Shown: positions 60,511 through 64,000 of the stretch, piece after piece
Numbering within the stretch: position 1 is the stretch's first letter
How the letters are laid out: the number at the start of each line of letters is the position of its first letter
DNA from: Argonema antarcticum A004/B2
GTDB lineage: Bacteria; Cyanobacteriota; Cyanobacteriia; Cyanobacteriales; Aerosakkonemataceae
DNA length: 64,000 nt
Assembly: GCF_023333585.1 (NCBI RefSeq)
Contig: NZ_JAIQZN010000025.1
Span: forward strand, 16,695 to 80,694
Direction: 5' to 3'
Notes under the pieces: model-generated
Seen by the model: the letters and a program-made list of their open reading frames with translations, nothing else
What the model was told of the DNA's origin: nothing
Databases searched by the model: none
Translations under genes and position numbers: made by a program

Positions 60511-60930
60511 ATGACTTGTTACCAACAATTACTCAAAATTAAAACCGCTGGCAAATCCTTGTGTAACATCACTGCCAAAGTTGAAGCCGCAGTCGGCGAA
60601 TCTGGAATTGAAATAGGGCTTTGTACCCTGTTTTTACGTCACACTTCAGCTAGTTTACTCATTCAAGAAAATGCCGATCCCGATGTTCTTTGGGATTTGG
60701 AAAATTTCTTTGCTAAGCTAGTGCCAGAAGACAGTCAACGCTATATCCACAACGCAGAAGGGCCAGATGATATGCCCGCCCACATCCGCACAGCCCTGAC
60801 AAAAACATCCGAACAAATACCCATTTGTCAAGGTAAATTGGTGCTGGGAACCTGGCAAGGTATCTACCTCTGGGAACATCGACAGCGCAGTCATATCCGA
60901 GAAGTATTCATTCATATAGCCGGATGCTGA
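60511..60930 (+). CDS. YjbQ-family (UPF0047) protein
   Basis: 139 residues. Pattern LCNITAKVEAAVGESGIEIG, CTLFLRHTSASLLIQENADP (HTSAS), YIHNAEGPDDMPAHIRTAL, LGTWQGIYLWEHRQRSHIRE are diagnostic of YjbQ/UPF0047; members have been reported to have thiamine-phosphate synthase activity. Soluble. Starts 17 bp after the glycosyltransferase-like gene. Confidence 0.92.
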   Translation: MTCYQQLLKIKTAGKSLCNITAKVEAAVGESGIEIGLCTLFLRHTSASLLIQENADPDVLWDLENFFAKLVPEDSQRYIHNAEGPDDMPAHIRTALTKTSEQIPICQGKLVLGTWQGIYLWEHRQRSHIREVFIHIAGC

Positions 60931-60936
60931 GCAAGT

Positions 60937-61078
60937 TCACGCAAGTTGCTAGTTATTATATAATTGAGGCTCGTATTAGGTACGTTGTTGCGATGCCGCG
61001 CTCTTATACCAACTTGGATAAGAGCGCGGCATCGCAACAACATACCCAGAGTGCAACTAACTAGCAACTTGAGCTAGT
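60937..61078. repeat. MITE-like element family B, copy 2
   Basis: About 140 bp with outer ends gcaagttgctagtta / taactagcaacttg and a perfect 23-bp inner hairpin (60984-61006 with 61019-61041). The inner arm differs from copy 1 at several paired positions on both sides, keeping pairing. It ends at the first ATG of the following frame. Confidence 0.85.
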
Positions 61079-61168
61079 ATGGGAGGCGAAAGCAGCTTCG
61101 GAAATTTAACAAGAAATGGCTTTTTTATGGCATTAAAAAATCAGGTCGCATTTAATAGAATATTTTCT

Positions 61169-62890
61169 ATGTCCACCAACACACTAATTAAAGCTGCTCA
61201 AAGGGAAAAGGGGAAAAGAAAAAAAATAAATTCATTTCTTTTTCTTTTGACTTTAGACTTTCTACTTGTGACTTTAATATCGGCACCTGCGATCGCATCT
61301 GAGCGATTGAGGCTACGTCTTGGCCCTTTTGAACAGTCAGTAAGGGTTTCAGATTTAGATCGCTTTGCTAGAACTGGCGAGTTATCTAGTGGACTCAAAC
61401 CTTTTTCCATGCTTTTGACTTCCAGCGTGCGAGACGCCCTCTCCCAGCGTCTGCAACTAGACCCCAACTTGGCAGACAAGTTTATCGAGAATTGGTTGCG
61501 ATCGCCAATGTCACAGCAGTTACTGACAGCTTTGGGGCGTGCTATCCCTGGAGTCACCATCGATCAAATCCAGGCCGCTGTAGCGGTAGCGGCGCGGCAA
61601 GCAAACGGTTTGACTCTAATTAACATTTTGCGAGCTATACCAGGGGAAACGGTGACGGTAGATGCCTCAGAAGCGATCGCAGTTGCCCTCCAGTTTAACC
61701 CCACCTACTGGCAAAGCCACGCTCTTGGCCCCTTATTAGAGCGGGAACTCAGCGTCACCAGTCCCCAGTTTCGTGCGGCTTTTGACCCAGCTATCCCCGG
61801 TGAAGAAAGGGTAATTAAGCAAACGCGAACCTTTCGCGATCGGCAAAGGGAACGTAGAATTCTAGTAGATATTTACTATAGCGATAATTCTTCAACTCAA
61901 AACTCTCCTAACCCGCTAGTAGTCCTTTCCCACGGTTTTGGGGCCGATCGAACATTTTTGGAGTATATCGCCCGTCATCTAGCTTCTCACGGCATCACCG
62001 TAGCAGCCATAGAGCATCCCGGCAGCAACTTTAACACGGTATCTAAGGCATCCGTCAGCGACAACCCCAGCAGTTTAATATCGCCCAGTGAGTTCCTAGA
62101 CGGATCTAAAGATATCAGCTTTTTGCTAGATAAACTGGCAGAACTCAATGTCCAACCAGGTTCGCTACAGGGGAAATTTAACACCCAGCAAGTTAGCGTT
62201 ATCGGTCATTCTCTGGGAGGTTATACCGCCTTAGCCCTAGCCGGATCTGAGCTTAATTTAGACGAATTGCGACAGAGCTGTAAATCTCTTTTACGAGCCA
62301 ATTTAACTAGAACCTCTGCAAACGGCGAAAATATCTCGTTAAACTCGTCGATATTACCATCTCCAGGTGAGTGGTTGCAGTGTGCCGCCGCTAATTTGCC
62401 CAATAATAAGGTACAGCTGCGAGACGATCGCGTTAAGAGTGCGATCGCGCTCAATCCCCTCGTCGGTCAGCTATTTGGTAAAACTGGTCTGAAAAAAGTG
62501 AAAATTCCCACACTCATTCTAGCTAGTACCGAAGACGCCTTTACCCCAGCCATTAGGCATCAACTGCAACCTTTTACCCAGATCGGCGGTAATAAATATC
62601 TTTTAACAGCAATTGGTGCAACTCACTTAAGCGTTGGGAACCCAGGCAATTACGGTAGAAATACTTTCCTCAAAGAACGTCTTGGAGAAGACGCCGAACC
62701 CCTCCGCCAGCTGCTTAAAGGTGTCAGTTTAGCCTTCATCAAACAGCTCACCCCTGAAGCTAAAACCTACGAACCATTTTTGACACCAGCTTACGCCCAA
62801 TCCCTCTCCACCCCAGAAATAGCACTTCGCCTCAATGCAGCGCTACCGCCAATTGTATCCCAATGGCTTAATTTAGCAGCTGTACCATAA
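61169..62890 (+). CDS. DUF1400 alpha/beta hydrolase
   Basis: 573 residues from ATG 61169; earlier ATGs at 61079 and 61127 would add MITE-derived sequence. A signal/membrane stretch FLFLLTLDFLLVTLISAPAI ASE lies near the start. Then the DUF1400 domain (RLRLRLGPFEQSVRVSDLDR, IDQIQAAVAVAARQANGLT). A hydrolase domain follows with VVLSHGFGADRTFLEYIARH, the nucleophile motif VIGHSLGGYTAL, ASTEDAFTP (Asp region) and GATHLS (His). Exported esterase/lipase-type enzyme; substrate unknown. Confidence 0.87.
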   Translation: MSTNTLIKAAQREKGKRKKINSFLFLLTLDFLLVTLISAPAIASERLRLRLGPFEQSVRVSDLDRFARTGELSSGLKPFSMLLTSSVRDALSQRLQLDPNLADKFIENWLRSPMSQQLLTALGRAIPGVTIDQIQAAVAVAARQANGLTLINILRAIPGETVTVDASEAIAVALQFNPTYWQSHALGPLLERELSVTSPQFRAAFDPAIPGEERVIKQTRTFRDRQRERRILVDIYYSDNSSTQNSPNPLVVLSHGFGADRTFLEYIARHLASHGITVAAIEHPGSNFNTVSKASVSDNPSSLISPSEFLDGSKDISFLLDKLAELNVQPGSLQGKFNTQQVSVIGHSLGGYTALALAGSELNLDELRQSCKSLLRANLTRTSANGENISLNSSILPSPGEWLQCAAANLPNNKVQLRDDRVKSAIALNPLVGQLFGKTGLKKVKIPTLILASTEDAFTPAIRHQLQPFTQIGGNKYLLTAIGATHLSVGNPGNYGRNTFLKERLGEDAEPLRQLLKGVSLAFIKQLTPEAKTYEPFLTPAYAQSLSTPEIALRLNAALPPIVSQWLNLAAVP

Positions 62891-62909
62891 AATTAGATCA
62901 ATTATAGTT

Positions 62910-62984
62910 GTAGGTTGGGTTGAGGAACGAAACCCAACTTATTAGTCTAAGTTGTTGGGTAACGCTATGCTCAACCCAACCTAC
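62910..62984. repeat. GTAGGTTGGG-type palindromic repeat, copy 3
   Basis: Perfect 15-bp inverted arms gtaggttgggttgag (62910-62924) and ctcaacccaacctac (62970-62984) with a further gaaacccaac/gttgggt pair inside. Commonest cyanobacterial dispersed palindrome in this window. Confidence 0.8.
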
Positions 62985-63094
62985 GAATAGATTAGCTAAA
63001 GTTATCACCATAGTACGGGAGAACCAATAACTCAATCCAAAATCCTCTCATCCAAAATCCTCTCATCCAATAATACTAGCAAAAGAGAAATTTT

Positions 63095-63886
63095 ATGGGC
63101 GCAATTATTGCCGCGATTGCCTTAGTGGTGATTGGTTACACAATAGGCTCAGTGAAAATTATCAATCAAGGATATGAAGCTTTGGTAGAGCGATTGGGCA
63201 AATACAGTCGTACACTGAAAGCAGGCATTAATTTAATCGTTCCTTTTCTTGACATCATAGCTTGGGAAGAGACGACACGGGAGCAAGTTTTAGACATCCC
63301 TCCCCAAGAAGCCATTACTAAAGATAATGTTTCTCTCAAAGCTGATGCCGTAATCTATTGGCGAATTCTGGATTTAAAGAAAGCCTATTATGCTATTGAT
63401 GATGTCGAAAGAGCGATTAAAAACCTAGTTTTGACTATGCTGCGATCTGAAATTGGTCAGATGGAATTAGAGCAAACTTTTTCGAGTAGAAAGAAGATTA
63501 ATCAGGAACTCTTGAAGGAATTGGATGAAGCTACCGAGCCTTGGGGTGTCAAAGTTACTCGCGTAGAAATTCAAGATATCTTACCAGCCCCGAATGTTCT
63601 GGAGTCGATGGAACAGGAGAAAGCAGCGCAGATCAAAAAACGGGCAGCCATGTTGGAAGCTGAAGGTACTGCGGAATATATGAAGCTCATTTCTGAAGTT
63701 TTGAACTCCCAACCTAATGGTAAGGAAGTTTTACAGTTTTTATTAGCTCAAAAATATGTAGATGCCAACTTTAAACTGGGGGATAGCCCCAATTCTAAAA
63801 TTCTTTTCATGAACCCGAAATCTATGTCCGAAGCGCTAACAGAGTTGATGAAGTCTTCAAGTGAACCTCCTGAAAAGGGTAGCTAA
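63095..63886 (+). CDS. SPFH/Band-7 (stomatin-like) membrane protein
   Basis: 263 residues. N-terminal membrane segment IIAAIALVVIGYTIGSVKII, then the SPFH core: YEALVERLGKYSRTLKAGIN LIVPF, TREQVLDIPPQEAITKDNVS, LRSEIGQMELEQTFSSRKKI, VKVTRVEIQDILPAPNVLES and a charged coiled coil (MEQEKAAQIKKRAAMLEAEG). Stomatin-type scaffold of membrane microdomains, linked with proteases and membrane quality control. The last complete gene of the window. Confidence 0.92.
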   Translation: MGAIIAAIALVVIGYTIGSVKIINQGYEALVERLGKYSRTLKAGINLIVPFLDIIAWEETTREQVLDIPPQEAITKDNVSLKADAVIYWRILDLKKAYYAIDDVERAIKNLVLTMLRSEIGQMELEQTFSSRKKINQELLKELDEATEPWGVKVTRVEIQDILPAPNVLESMEQEKAAQIKKRAAMLEAEGTAEYMKLISEVLNSQPNGKEVLQFLLAQKYVDANFKLGDSPNSKILFMNPKSMSEALTELMKSSSEPPEKGS

Positions 63887-64000
63887 AAGTAATGTATAGC
63901 TAGACGGCATTGGCACTTCAGAACCTGAAGGGGCGACAACTATAGCTCAAAAGTAGACTGAATAAGCTTTTCGGCTCTTCGACCTCGCTGATAATAAGGT
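63887..64000. other. Window edge, no gene seen
   Basis: Ends in unassigned sequence after the SPFH gene. Too short to judge. Confidence 0.3.

Noticed and set aside
1..64000. GCGATCGC palindromes as operators
   Set aside because: HIP1 is dispersed over the whole window in genes and spacers, so individual sites are not evidence of regulation.
1..64000. Prophage or conjugative element
   Set aside because: No integrase, terminase, capsid, relaxase or partition gene was seen; the accessory stretches look like small defence or repeat islands.

Overview
The window reads as the chromosome of a filamentous, probably non-heterocystous cyanobacterium (Oscillatoriales-like). The evidence is the very frequent HIP1 octamer GCGATCGC, the hetZ-patU pair with its conserved divergent neighbour, the natFGH amino-acid transporter, the Uma2 family in several copies, a hetI-type phosphopantetheinyl transferase, and short tandem heptamers of the CCAATGACTAATGA type. 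This is inference from gene content; no rRNA is present to place it.

Layout. 1-4.8 kb is an accessory patch: a frameshifted conserved protein, a polymorphic-toxin (Ntox50) tail, antitoxin and GIY-YIG remnants, a two-gene AAA15 ATPase/RloB cassette, and a hicB-like gene. A 42-bp direct repeat brackets the interval holding the ATPase/RloB pair. 4.8-17.6 kb carries a tandem LecA-like lectin, hetI, a repetitive glycine-zipper protein, GNAT, membrane and MBL proteins, a J-domain/pentapeptide protein, a lipoprotein methyltransferase, an aminotransferase and an Rpn/DUF4351-like protein. 17.6-20.8 kb holds Uma2, a PD-(D/E)XK-like protein, a CARF-HEPN (Csx1/Csx2, TIGR02221-like) protein and the C-terminal stump of cas6, without cas10 or an array. 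20.8-31.4 kb has a TgpA-like pseudo-transglutaminase, patU-hetZ, sds, a TnpB/IS605 relic, murI and an AMIN amidase. 32.2-38.4 kb has a SIMPL protein, ssb, mreBCD and ribD. 38.4-42.5 kb is an N-II-type amino-acid ABC transporter.

42.6-49.1 kb is a second accessory zone: a CHAT-domain stump, three Uma2 genes (two from a 786-bp tandem duplication), and an AT-rich nurA-herA operon. Its HerA ATPase half appears to be fused to a DUF4338 (DruA-like) domain. The zone ends 62 bp from the 3' end of a tRNA-Ala gene. 49.1-64 kb is mostly core or housekeeping: a HAD protein lacking the usual second Asp, methyltransferases, RtcB RNA ligase split by an intein, a TM0106/RecB-like nuclease, a class V aminotransferase, MAPEG, a glycosyltransferase-like protein, YjbQ, a DUF1400 alpha/beta hydrolase and an SPFH protein.

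Non-coding structure is rich. There are two MITE-like families (three and two copies), an 80-bp dispersed repeat in opposite orientations, palindromic GTAGGTTGGG repeats, two clear rho-independent terminators and a TnpB right-end relic present twice. The best candidates for a poorly described system are the NurA + HerA-DUF4338 operon beside the tRNA, the AAA15-RloB cassette between direct repeats, and the orphan CARF-HEPN/nuclease pair.
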